From Roridomyces roridus (taxonomy: Eukaryota > Basidiomycota > Agaricomycetes > Agaricales > Mycenaceae), in the NCBI GenBank assembly GCA_029378245.1, contig JARKIF010000027.1, positions 682,001 to 746,000 on the forward strand: a stretch of DNA of 64,000 nt. The letters run 5' to 3'. The notes beneath the pieces are model-generated. The model ran no database searches. It saw nothing but the letters and a program-made list of their open reading frames with translations, and was not told the DNA's origin. The stretch's first letter is position 1; each line of letters begins with the position of its first letter. Shown here in pieces: positions 10,733 to 20,800 of the stretch. The position numbers and the translations under genes were made by a program.

Positions 10733-11217
10733 AGATGTATTTCCACTCGCTCCATTATGATATGCCCCCATTCATGTTTGTCTCTTCAGTAAATCCTCAT
10801 GCTCCGCCATCTCGACTTCAACCTTCCTTTCTACTGTTGTCGTCACCGTCTCGGGTTCTACCCACACGGCGACGGCCAGCGCGTCCCAGGTCGGCAAGAG
10901 GTTCCACTTCCACTGTGACTTCCACAGATGGTGGTGTGATCACGACGAGTTCTCCTTCTAACCACTCCTTCTCGCATGACGTGGGCGGTACCGGCAGCGC
11001 CTGGTACGGACAGCTCCACCAGCCTCTTGCGCCCCAGCCTCGCGACGATCAATGGGCTTCCTCGCCTACGTTTGACGATCACCGAGACTACTCGCGGCCG
11101 CTTGCTGCGGTGAGTTTATCTGCCTCCGTTTCATCCCATCTAACGTCAAACCTACAGAGTGTTGAGTCTTCTCAAGTGGAGAATGACGACCACTCGGGAG
11201 ACGCTCAAGCGATATGA
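10723..11217 (+). CDS. Hypothetical Ser/Thr-rich protein
   Basis: A frame of 164 residues, rich in Ser, Thr, Pro and Gln, with no domain that I recognise. A GT..AG pair (donor after GCTGCG near 11110, acceptor near 11158) would join SRPLAA to SVESSQVEN and remove the only low-quality segment. It overlaps the end of the preceding stretch in another frame. I call it only because the composition is even and the splice sites fit; it may be non-coding. Confidence 0.25.
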   Translation: MSLKMYFHSLHYDMPPFMFVSSVNPHAPPSRLQPSFLLLSSPSRVLPTRRRPARPRSARGSTSTVTSTDGGVITTSSPSNHSFSHDVGGTGSAWYGQLHQPLAPQPRDDQWASSPTFDDHRDYSRPLAAVSLSASVSSHLTSNLQSVESSQVENDDHSGDAQAI

Positions 11218-11710
11218 TAAACTAGTTTTTGGTAGTTCACTTCATTTTTACTTGGGAGACACGGGTTTTTGTTGCATTTTACTGTAGTCCAAAAATCAGA
11301 TAATAATTTTGTACATGGCCTTGCTTCAGAAAAGTGGAACATGCGGCGGCTGCTAGCATCGGGCGAGTCAGGACGACGGCCGCACTTGGACGGAGATGAA
11401 AACAGAATTCGAAAGCGGAAGATGCAAAACAGAATTATTCGGCCAGTCAAACTACTTCGAAGTTGAACCAAAGTTCCGAATTCTACGGTGCATAACAGCA
11501 AACGACTTCTTCGGCCAATAGCTCTGCAGCGGCCCTCAGCGCCACTGCCAGTCTCAGGGGCGTGAAGAGCATTGGGGCAGTCAATCGCCGAAAGAAGGGA
11601 AGCGAAAGATGTAAAGGAACTTCGAAGCGCGGTCATTGGTCGGGGCAGGATAAAGTCGTACCAGGTATAAAATGCCAGCTGGATGCAGACAGGGAGCTGC
11701 ATTGCTCACC
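11218..11710. other. Intergenic, no gene seen
   Basis: Nothing with protein character on either strand. The last part is the presumed promoter of the secreted gene at 11711. Confidence 0.4.
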
Positions 11711-12365
11711 ATGCACATCGCTTTCTTTTCGTTGGCTCTATCTGTTCTTGCCGCAACTGTGGCTCAGCAGGTCGGTGCAATTGCCCTGAGTCGCATTCCA
11801 CAAATTTAATGAAAGACTAGCTCCCGGACAAATGCGACTGCAGCGGCACGTTCAATACCAACGATACCCGATAATCGGCTCCGGCATCCTCTACAAATAC
11901 GACAGTTTCAACGGCGCCTGCCCCGGTACATTCCTCCACAAATGGACGTGGCCCAACGGTTCATACCACTACCCTGAGCCGATGGGTTTCCAAAACTCCA
12001 CCTCCTCCAAGCCGATCGAAGGCTTGGAAACTCTCCCGGTCGGCACGTTGATTGATCGTTTCGGCGCGACCTCTGGGATGTACCTCTCTCCCGCATTCAC
12101 GCCGTTCAGACAGCGTGCGCTACCTCCCCAGGCCCTCAATCCGCCCAGATCTGGACACGGCCCGGCGGCAGACTATCACGTCTATCGTGTGGAGAAGCCA
12201 CTCACAGTTCTGGTCGGCACGATCACGGCATGGTTCGGACAGCCCGGCCAGGGAACCCAGTACTTTTTGTGCAATGGAACCCACCAGTTCAGAGTCGTGG
12301 ATTTGCTTGGAAATACCACTCATCCGGGTTATCTATCCGAGGTGACGGTTAAGGAGGACGAGTGA
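11711..12365 (+). pseudogene. Secreted TNT-domain (NADase-type) protein with a frame break
   Basis: A signal peptide (MHIAFFSLALSVLAATVAQ) is encoded at 11711-11770, followed by a 50-bp GT..AG intron (11771-11820) and a Cys-rich stretch. That frame stops at TAA 11872-11874. A second frame covering the same bases continues to 12365 and carries the domain: DRFG, a Pro/Leu-rich segment, YHVYRVEKPL, AWFGQPGQGTQY and a C-terminal YLSEVTV. This order fits the tuberculosis-necrotizing-toxin fold (DUF4237), which in fungi occurs in secreted NAD glycohydrolases; the Arg of DRFG and the Gln of GQGTQY sit where active residues are expected. The two frames are offset by one base somewhere in about 11840-11872, so the copy is either a pseudogene or holds a sequencing error. 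Confidence is high for the family, low for function. Confidence 0.7.
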
Positions 12366-12579
12366 CGGGCCCGGGAATATTTTAGATAAAGATGTAACTC
12401 AATTGAAGTTGGGAGTTCCACCATTGATCGAATTCATCTCCACGTGCCTGTTCAATCGAAGAGCGGTTCCAGATACCATACGAGGCTGTGGAGAAGGGCG
12501 ACATCTCTCCCATTCCAGTTGAGCTAGCAAATATTACAACATTTATGGTGCATTTTGGTAATCCTACAATTGTTCGCCA
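12366..12579. other. Intergenic, convergent gene ends
   Basis: A 3'-to-3' spacer between the plus-strand secreted gene and the minus-strand membrane gene. No further feature seen. Confidence 0.4.
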
Positions 12580-13404
12580 TCACGACGCCGAAATACTTTC
12601 TCCCCTCTCCATGAGCGGAAGAACTACGCGTGCAGCACCGATGTCTCTGTATCTCTCTCCTCGATCCATATCCCACACCATCCAACCCGCCACGGCAATC
12701 ATGAAAGCCATGAACGCTGCCCCGGAAATGGTCCCGATGCGCGCGAGAATGTTCACGACTCTCTTGTCCAAATTTTGGAACGCCAGCGCCGTTATAGACA
12801 CGTAGAAACAGAGCACGGCGCAGATGGCGAAGAATGTGGGAAGGGCGAGAATAATCAGGAGCGCCAACGGCCGTTGAGCGACTTTCTGTCGACCGAGTTC
12901 AGTTTAACGGAATCAGCGGTGTGAATTCAATGGACGTACGACGATGGAACTCGGTGGAGCGTCCTGCACGACGAAGCTAAGCCCTGTACCAAACGTGATG
13001 GCCACCAGGGAGCAACAGAGGGAGCCCAGAGACATGAGGTAACTCCCTCCGGCGACTTTATCACTGAACAGGGCAGACGCGGCAGCGCCCATGACGAGTC
13101 CCGTGGTGATCATCACCGTCTGCCAACGCTGGATGAGGTTGGCTCGGAATTCGAGCCAGACGGCGTCATCACTGGCGCGTAGCTGAGCTGCGAGGCGCTC
13201 GGGATGTATCCCGATTAGGACGAGGAGGACGAATGTGATGGGGAGGTTTGGATTGGAGTGGAGGTGCTCGGCGAGGCGATCGAGGTTGCTCTGTGTTGAG
13301 TCACTGCGTTTGTTCCCCGGGCGCCTTGAGGAGAGGTTCCCCTGGGGAGAGGACATGATAGTGGGAGAGAACATGAGGCGAATGGCAACAGATGCCGGTG
13401 ACAC
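12580..13404 (-). CDS. Predicted multi-pass membrane protein
   Basis: Two exons. Exon 1 (12940-13404) encodes a polar N-terminus, then LPITFVLLVLIGI, VMITTGLVMGAAASALF, YLMSLGSLCCSLVAITFGTG; exon 2 (12580-12885) encodes ALLIILALPTFFAICAVLCF and AAFMAFMIAVAGWMVW, ending with a short charged tail. The intron (12886-12939) has GTACGT and CAG ends. In all about four or five membrane helices with an internal amphipathic segment (AVWLEFRANLIQRWQ). Met at 13404, 13374 or 13356 could be the start; MSSPQGNLSS at 13356 is attractive. No named family recognised. It diverges from the next gene with about 170 bp between starts. Confidence 0.6.
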
Positions 13405-13570
13405 GGGCGCTTATCTGTCAACGGTGAGGCGCTGCCAAACGTAATTGTCCGGCTCGATTCCCCGAGCGCGAGAATAGACCCAAAGACGAAACGAGGAGGG
13501 AAAGCTGACTGTAGAACCAAGAGAGCACCACTGGCCGCTCGAGGAGTGCGCAGGACCTAGTACGGGAAAA

Positions 13571-14089
13571 ATGAGTGGCGGAGCAGCGGAGGGAAAGGAG
13601 CGAAAAACCATTGCTGAGAACGGAAGAGGTAAGTCGGACTCGTTCACTACGGTCAACCATCTGAGTCGTTGCCCAGCCGTCGAAGATGGTGGTTTGGGAG
13701 AAGAGGAGATGATTGCCGATCCGGATCATGATCCGTACTTGCTTACAAATTTCACTGCTCTTCTCCTTCCGGGCTCGCTCATATTCTCGGATGGAAAGCC
13801 CCGGGCGGCGCCTACGTGGTTTATCAAGTATCTTCAGGATACGAGCAATGTGTGGGCAGCAACCCTCAAATCCGATTCCGCAGGTTTTTCCAAGGCGTGG
13901 GGTGAGGAAAAGTGCTACTATTGTCACCAGTTTGACTTTGTGCGCTTTGTGACGCACGAGCTGCCGACACAGATGCAGACGCGATTCGACAAGGTATGTC
14001 TTGGATTTTCGTTCCCTGGCAAGTCTGATGACTCCATGCTTGCCGCGTAGATTGACGTACAACTGCGAGGCTGGTTGGATGTGTTGTAG
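13571..14089 (+). CDS. Hypothetical protein, two exons
   Basis: Exon 1 starts MSGGAAEGKERK and reads to ...HELPTQMQTRFDK (13993); a GTATGT..TAG intron (13994-14050) leads to a 12-codon second exon (IDVQLRGWLDVL) and stop at 14087-14089. The middle contains an aromatic, conserved-looking segment (PTWFIKYLQDTSNVWAA, KCYYCHQFDFVRFVTHE). A CxxC pair (CYYC) is present but there is no recognisable finger. A large minus-strand frame covers the same bases; I prefer the plus frame because of the clean splice sites and better composition. Confidence 0.45.
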
Positions 14090-14139
14090 GACGGATTGGA
14101 TTCGCCTACAACCCGTATACCAACGCTACTATTCTCATT

Positions 14140-15262
14140 TTACACCGAGACAGGTGCTTTGACCCACCCCTTCGCCACCGCCTGCTGAATGACCGGGAAC
14201 CACGCATTGCCCATCTTGACATACCCCGCATCCGTGGGATGAATCCCATCCACTAAATCCGCAACACCGATAACGGAGGCCATATCCACGAGCAGGATAT
14301 GCTGCCCCGCCGCCGCGCGCGTGCTAACCATCTGCGCTACGAGGGGGTTGAATATCTGGACTGCGGCTTGTGCGGGGGCGGAGGAGAGGGCAGGGAGGTT
14401 TGATACGATGAGCGTTGCGTCGGGGCATGCGGTGAAGATTTGGTCGAGGAGGGTGGAGAGGGCGGCGGGGGCGGTGGAGTTGATGCTGTCGAGCATGTCG
14501 TTTGTGCCGGCGAGGAGGAGGATGATCTGGGGGCGGGATGCTTCAATTTCGACATGGATTGAGAGGAGGAGGAAACCAACGTTGGGACGCGCAGGCAGGG
14601 CCATTGAATTCGTCGCAGCCTCCGCAATCTGCTCGATAATCTCACCGATGTGGCCTTCGTTGTTATTGTCCGACATATTCCCCGACTGGATCGACCCGAT
14701 GAAATCGACGGTATTGCCGGGGGAGAGTAGATTGTGTAGCGTCGCGCGGTAGCCGTTGCCGTCTGTGCTGGTGAAGCCGTAGGTGATCGAATCGCCCAGG
14801 GGGAGGAGGCGGATGTTGAGCCCGGTTGCGGTAGACGATGGAGCGGAGGAGGTGGTGGTCCTAGAACTGGAGGATGTGGTTATGCTCGTCTTCGAAGAGG
14901 TCGGTGGAACCGTGGTTGTTGTTGTTGAAGTTGAAGTGGTGCCAGTGCCAGGAACGCACTATTCCAATTCAACGAGTAAATGAGAGTGGATGTCGAACAC
15001 ACGAACCTGCGAGTAAAATGCATTTTGAACCACGCAAACCGAGCCCGTTGCGCAAGTCGTTGCTTCACCGAAAATTTTTAGCAAGTGTACTCGGGGTTCT
15101 GACAAGTCTTACCGCCCGTCCATCCCTGCCCGCCACCTGCCGAAGCTTGATTAGATGATGAATTTGTGGTATACAGATCCACGTGCATTGCCCGAATATC
15201 GGACTCTGCGCGAACACAATCGTGGTCAAGGACAGAATGAGAGTCGGTAGTAGCAGTTGCAT
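14140..15262 (-). CDS. Secreted SGNH esterase with N-terminal CBM1 (CE3-like)
   Basis: Four exons: 15187-15262, 15113-15136, 15007-15062 and 14140-14958, giving 324 residues, all in phase. Exon 1 is a signal peptide plus QSPIFGQ. Exons 1-3 and the start of exon 4 build a family 1 carbohydrate-binding module: CGGQGWTG, TTCATGSVC, VVQNAFYSQ and the final Cys, matching the fungal cellulose-binding pattern. Exon 4 continues with a Thr/Ser linker (TTSTSTTTTT...), then the hydrolase: block I LPLGDSITYG (Ser), block III GTNDM (Asn), block V DGIHPTDAGY (Asp and His). This is the layout of acetylxylan esterases that remove acetyl groups from plant xylan outside the cell. The first intron starts with GC rather than GT, and exon 2 is only 24 nt. 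Each intron is 48-50 bp. Confidence 0.88.
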
Positions 15263-15543
15263 TTGAGGTTAGTTAACGTTGGGAACCGCTACGTGGCCAG
15301 TGCTCATGGATTATATATCCTTCCATAGGCTGAATATCGGAATTTCTTCGCGCATCACGAAGGGCCACCCGAGCAACCCAGTGCCTTGAATTCACGGTCC
15401 GGGCATACACGTGGTTGACAATTCCAACTTCTCGCCTGCGAATACATTGCCAGGCACGCCGAGACCCGGCATTCTGATCCGTAAGATGGCCATCAAATAG
15501 ATCAGAGAACTTTTACAAACTACTGTTACAAAGATTCAGTTTC
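15263..15543. other. Spacer between esterase start and MBL gene end
   Basis: Probable promoter of the esterase and 3' region of the next minus-strand gene. I see no repeat or small gene in it. Confidence 0.4.
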
Positions 15544-16514
15544 TTACGCCTTGGGCACAATCTTCCCGGGAAGGAACGCCGTGTCCTTGTTATCCTCAAA
15601 CCACTTCCAATCATGCGCAATCAAAAACTCGACGCGCGGCATCCTCACCAACGACCTGACCCTCTTGATATCAATGCGGGCCTGCACCGGATCGCGATGC
15701 ATGCAATAGGGCGACCCATCGGCCGCCGCTGTAGCAATATCCGTGTTCGGGTCTGTGACGAGGCGGGTGTCGTGTGCGATGTCCCCGCCGAGGTAGATCC
15801 ACGCCCCATCTGCGGACGTGCGTGCCAGGAGATTGACGTGCCCTGCACAGTGTCCCGGCTTGTGTATAATGTACACGCTCCCGTCGCCGAAAAAGTCGTG
15901 CACGTAGGGGAACGGGCCTACGGAGGTGGCAAAGTCGGACATGGACAGGAACTTGGTGCGGTCTGGGGGAGTGGATTCGGCGAGAAAGTGTGCTTCGGGG
16001 TTGCCTGGGTACCCGTCTGTGAGGTGGGATTTGCCTTCCCCGCCGATGGTGAAGGTCGCGTTCTTGAAGGGCGTGTGGTCGCCGATGCTGCGGTGAGTCA
16101 GTAATTCGCCGACGGTTTAGACGCTAGAACGCACTGGTCGAAATGCAAGTGGCTAATGACGACGTTCTTGATCAAAGCGGGGTCCAAGCCACCCTTGATG
16201 CACGACTCTTCCACGCTCTGCGGTACTTCACACGGCATCAGCTCGCCATAGTGTTTCTGCACCATAGGAGGGTAGGACGCCCAGTCCTTGCGCAGTCCCA
16301 AGTCGAAGATCAAGTGCTTGTCGGAAGCCGAGTGTTTGAGGTAGAACGACAGCGAGGGACACTTGCGGTGGGAGCGTGCCTCGCCTTGGATGGCGAGATC
16401 GACCGGGATGTGGATGATGCCAGCTTGGAGGGCCGAGACGACCACGTAAGGCTGGTTGGCGGACGGTGCGGGGAGCGGGGGCGCGGATTCAGTCGACTTG
16501 AGGTATTCGCTCAT
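15544..16514 (-). CDS. Metallo-beta-lactamase-fold hydrolase 1 (lactonase-like)
   Basis: Two exons (16135-16514 and 15544-16087; 47-bp intron) give 307 residues. The zinc motif HLHFDH is completed across the intron: HLHFD-CA ends exon 1 and C-ATC-GGC opens exon 2, giving HLHFDHIGDH. Further ligands are HKPGH (about residue 205), the Asp of GGDIAHD, and the His of IAHDWKW. This matches the N-acyl homoserine lactonase-like branch of the superfamily, common in fungi as broad hydrolases; the substrate is unknown. I chose the start MSEYLKSTES because the paralogs begin at the same place. It is the most downstream member of a head-to-tail array of three plus a relic. Confidence 0.85.
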
Positions 16515-16613
16515 CGTGGGCAGTGGGAGCGAGGCCTGAGAAGGCTGTGCGATATTAATATGGCTGTCGCATGTGACCTGGCCAAACTCCCACACCGTTC
16601 TTCGATTTCATTT

Positions 16614-17566
16614 TCAAACTTTGGGAACGATTCTACCAGGAAGATACGCGTCAGAGTTATCCCGAGCCCACTGCCAATCATGCGCCAGCACGAATTCCAC
16701 TCTAGGCAACTTGACAAGCTCCCTCACCCGCGCAATGTCAAGCCGTGCGCAAACAGGATTACCGTGGATGCAAAACGGCAGTCCACCCGCCGTGCTTGTC
16801 GCAATATCGGTGCTCGGATCAGTGAGAAGGCGCGGATCGTGTGCAACGTCGCCCCCAAAGTACATCCATGCACCGTCGGAGGAGGTGCGTGCCAGGATGC
16901 TGAGATGTCCTGGAAGGTGGCCTGGCGTGTGGATGATGTAGACGCTACCGTCGCCAAAGTAGTCGAGGGCGTGTGGGAAGGGGCCGATGGAGGTGGTAAA
17001 GTCCTCTTGGGCGAGGAACACAGTACGCGTAGAGGGCGTCGAGTCGGACAGCGTCACCGAGGTGGGATTCCCTGGGTAGCCATCGTCAAGGAGGGCTTTT
17101 GCTCCCCCGCCGAGGGTGAAGGTCGCTTTGGTGAAGGGACTGTGGTCGCCGATGCTGCTTAAGGTGAGGACCAAAAACAGAATAAATCGCACAAGCTGAC
17201 GCACTGATCCCAATGTAGATGAGTTATAATCACATGCTCCACCGTAGCAGGGTCGACGCCGCCTTTGAGACACGACTCGACGACGTCCTGCGGCACCTCG
17301 ACGGGCTTGCCCAACCGTCCGTAGAAACCTTTGAGGGTGGGGGGATAAGACTCAAAGGCTCTGCGCACTCCAAGATCCAGTATAAAGTGCCGATCGGAGG
17401 CCGAATGCTTGAAGTAAAAGGCAAGGGACGGAATGGCCCGCACCGTGCGTGGCTCGCCTGCCAAGACAACGTCCGACGGGATGTACAACGTCCCTGCTTC
17501 AAGTGCCGAGACGAGCATGTAGGGCTGGTTGTCTGCTGGAATGGGCAGCGGGGCGGTCTTGCTCAT
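16614..17566 (-). CDS. Metallo-beta-lactamase-fold hydrolase 2
   Basis: Exons 17205-17566 and 16614-17154 give 300 residues, with the intron in the same position as in paralog 1, splitting the last His of HLHWDHIGDH. Other ligands are HTPGH, GGDVAHD and AHDWQW. The start MSKTAPLPIP aligns with the starts of the others; upstream in-frame Met codons at 17674 and 17594 are less likely. Only about 100 bp separate its stop from the start of paralog 1, so each gene has a very compact promoter. Confidence 0.85.
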
Positions 17567-17805
17567 GGTGGTACGATGCGGAGTCATTGCCGACATCAGT
17601 GATGGCAAATCACGGCCGTTCGGGCATGCACCTCTTTTGCAGTGTATCTGGTCAATCTCCGCCAAATCTCCCACTGAGTCACTGTGCTAGTGTTGACCGA
17701 TCTTGCGCCATCTTTAGAATCTTTGAGGCGCCTCTCACCACAAGTAATAATGTTCATGATCCACAAGACTCGGAGGCCCAGTCGTTTTCGCAGTCCCTAT
17801 CATAT

Positions 17806-17978
17806 CTTAGAAGTGTTTGAGGTAGAACGAGAGCGGCGGGAGGTTCCGGGAGCGTGCTTCGCCTTGGACGGCGAGGTTGTCTGGATGATACTAGCTTGGA
17901 GAGCATCTAGAGTAGACCGTAGGGCTGATCGGCCGACGGTACGGAAAAAGGCAGGGCGCAGATTCAGTTGATTTGAGA
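17806..17978 (-). pseudogene. Decayed 5' fragment of a fourth MBL gene
   Basis: Minus-strand reading gives LKSTESAP near 17970, then after a frame change ..LQASIIQ.., and finally LPPLSFYLKHF. These follow the N-terminal third of paralog 1 (LKSTESAPPLP.., ALQAGIIHIP, CPSLSFYLKHS). The frame changes and everything after about residue 75 is missing. The upstream bases (17985-18110) also match the 5' flank of paralog 1 and the 3' end of paralog 2, so it arose by a duplication of the two-gene block. Confidence 0.75.
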
Positions 17979-18071
17979 GCTCTAATTTGAAAAGTTGCGG
18001 CGCCGAGTCCGTGGATCATGCGGCATGTGACCCAGGTGGTTCCCACACGCCCAAGAGAAACCTCCTCGATT

Positions 18072-18955
18072 TCAAACTTTGGGAACAATTCTACCAGGAA
18101 GAAACGCGTCAGAGTTCTCCCGGGCCCACTCGCAATCATGCGAAAGCACGAATTCTACTCGGGGCATCTTCACAAGCTCCCTCACCCGGGCGATGTCAGA
18201 AGGATCGAGGCACCCCGCGATATCGGTGGTACTTGGATCGGTGACAAGGCGCGGATCGTCTGCCACGTCGCCACCAAAGTACATCCACGCGCCATCGGAA
18301 GAGGTACGCGCTAGAACCGTGATATGCCCCGCTACGTGGTCGGGCGTGTGGATGATATACACGCTGCCGTCGCCAAAGTAGTCGAGGGCGTGTGGGAAGG
18401 GGCCGATCGAGGTGGTGAAATCCTCTTGCGCGAGGAACACGGTGCGTGCGGAAGGAGCGGAGTCTGAGAGTGTGGCTGAGGTGGGGCTCCCTGGATATCC
18501 ATCGTCGAGAAGGGCTTTTCCTCCCTCTCCGAGGGTGAATGTTGCTTTGGTAAAGGGAGTGTGGTCGCCGATGCTGCTCAGAATGAGTACCGGAACAAGT
18601 TACATAGCAGCCTGACGCACTGGTCCCAATGCACATGAGTGAGAATCACGTTCTCTACCACAGCCGGGTCGACGCCGCCTTTCCGACAAGACTCGGCCAC
18701 GTCTTGTGGCACCTCGAGCGGCTTGCCCCGCTGTTCATATACTCCTTTGACCGCAGGTGGATACGACTCAAAGTCCTTGCGCAGTCCAAGATCCAGTAGA
18801 AAGTGCCAATTGGAGGCAGAGTGCTTGAAGTAAAAGGCGAGGGACGGGATGGCGCGCAACTTGCGTGTGTATAAGGTTCCTGCCTCGAGTGCTGATACGA
18901 TCATGTGTGGTTGGTTGTCTGTTGGAGTGGGCAGCGGATGGGGAGTTTCATTCAT
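18072..18955 (-). CDS. Metallo-beta-lactamase-fold hydrolase 3, shortened
   Basis: Exons 18621-18955 and 18072-18573 give 278 residues with the family intron (47 bp) inside HVHWDHIGDH. Metal ligands are kept (HTPDH, Asp of GGDVADD, SHDCEW), but two segments are missing compared with paralog 2: about 14 residues after SALEAGTLY and about 18 residues after PSTTDIAG. The changes of Gly to Asp in HTPGH and of His to Asp in VAHD lie next to ligands. The frame is open throughout, so it may be a diverging or weakened enzyme. It is closest to paralog 2. Confidence 0.75.
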
Positions 18956-19263
18956 GGTGGTCGAACGCAAGAGGCGCACATCAGTGATGGTAGATCACCG
19001 TCAACTAACACGGTCACGTGTTTTCAAGTCAGCTTCGATTTCTCCCTTCCGTGCGCTATTGTGACACCTCAGTCTTCTTTCACCCCTGATGGACGAAATG
19101 CCGAATCTCGACGCAGCAGCTGACTCTCCTCGTTCTCCAACCATCCTGCCGGGTCGTACTTGTGTTTGCAGACGTCAAATTTTGAAACTGCTCATGATCA
19201 TCGACGCTGGAGCAAAGAGGCACATTCCAGTCTTTCTCACTATTAGGTATACATGGTATATAT

Positions 19264-20800
19264 TCATCGATGACTCCTCAGTACGTTCCCCCTTCGATCT
19301 AAATTCCTCATGTTAGCTTTGCATTCCAGTGTAGAACGACTTCGTACCGTGGCATCGTTCGCAGCAATAATATGCCCCTTTCCACCACTCGCATCGAGGC
19401 TACCGAAATTCCACGTGCCGGAACAAGCACCACAGTCGACAACGAGCGTGAACGCGTCGCTGTCCACCGACACGGAGGTCGTGGTGCCGCTGAAAGTGAC
19501 GTCGCTGCAGAGAGAGTCAGTCAGTCGATGTAATGTCCGCGGCTGAGATTGATGTACGTGATAGGTGCACCCGTTCCGGGGGTGCTATCGTTGTCGGGGT
19601 ACGATTGAGTGATCAGAACCTGTTTGAGCGGGAAGTGAGTGAAATGTGATGCAGAGCCTGGTAGACGGGGACATACACCGTATTCCGTGATCCCCGATAT
19701 CTTATTGCTGAAACGGCGGATTAAGATGAGAAGACGATGAAGGAAAAGGGCAACACTCACCCTTCGTAGGTGACCCCAGAGACGCAGCCCATACAACCCC
19801 CCAGTGATCGTATTATCTCCAATCTTCACGTTGGAGACAGACTTTCCCGTTGCAATCGAGCCAATGGAAATCCCATGGCTCCCGATACAAGTCAAATTGT
19901 CAATGGTAATGGCTAAACAATTAGTCGTCAGCCTGGTTCAATTGTCCAATATAAATGAAGCACGTACTGTCACCTCCGTTAATGGCAACACAATCGTCCT
20001 GGTTGTTGACCGTGCCGCCGACGATGCTGATATCGTCTCCTTCAACGTCGAATCCATCCGTATTGGCGCCGAGGGCGTTTGTGTTGCCCGCCGCTGAAAG
20101 GTATTCGTGATCAAGTTCCCGAAAGTCACCCGAAGGACATACCGTTGTTCACATTGACGTTGGTGATAACGGCCGTGCCGGTAGTGCCCACAGATATGGC
20201 TTGCGCAGGCGAGTTGAGTACGGTCACGTCCTCGAAGGTACCGGAGCCCTTGAATTTGATAAAGGGGTGCGGCTTGGCCACGCCCCCGTTCGTGCCTTGG
20301 CCGTCCCAGTACAGAGCACCGTTGCCCTGGCAAGGAGCAGCATCAGCGAGTGTCTAATTCCAAAACAAGATTTGTACGTTGATGTTGTGGTTGCCGCCGT
20401 TGAATACCACGTTCGTGGTGTCGAGCGTGAAAAGAGGGCCGGCCGCTAAGAAACATGAGTCGAGTTGAGTGTATCGGAGCACTGGTTTCCGTACATGTGG
20501 TCTTGTCGAACGTGATGTCGCCGGTCATGGTGACTGTTGCGCCTGAAGCGGCCTACGCGGCAGTTCAACATGCGATATCAAGGGGAAATGGTAATGACCA
20601 CTTACTTCGATAGTCACCGTCTCTCCAGACGCGACGGTGAACGCTTCGATAATAACGGCGGTGCAGCTCGAGAGGCCCGACGCGCTGGAAACACTGTTAA
20701 CCGTGCATGTGGCGCGTTTGGCGGTGTCCGTCTGAGAGGGGATTGCGACGGCGACTGCGATTAGAGAGGCTAGACGGAGGAAGGCTGGTAGGGAAGGCAT
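19264..20800 (-). pseudogene. GH28 endopolygalacturonase with deleted active-site segment
   Basis: Signal peptide MPSLPAFLRLASLIAVAVA, then exons that splice in frame: TIE/AASGATVTMTGD, TFDKTT/SAGPLFTLDTTNVVF, HNIN/GNGALYWDGQGTNGG, KPHPF, NANTDGFD-type block (GANTDGFDVEGDD), NNQDDCVAI, and GSHGISIGS. These are the catalytic Asp and His blocks of fungal polygalacturonases, which cut pectin outside the cell. The next block, normally ...GVRIKT..., is damaged: after GGLYGLR the sequence jumps, in a different frame, to SGVTYEGNKISGITEYGVLITQSYPD. Reading the upstream frame through the next intron meets TAA at once. The lesion near 19765-19775 removes the Lys of the RIK motif plus roughly ten residues. 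Downstream exons (APIT/DVTFSGTTTS, CGACSGTWNFG) remain recognisable; the 3' end is uncertain. Confidence 0.8.

Noticed and set aside
13418..14062. Long minus-strand frame of 214 codons
   Set aside because: It is antisense to the plus-strand gene at 13571, has poor composition and no splice support.
16143..17162. Plus-strand frame of 339 codons
   Set aside because: Antisense to two metallo-hydrolase genes whose motifs and introns are clear.
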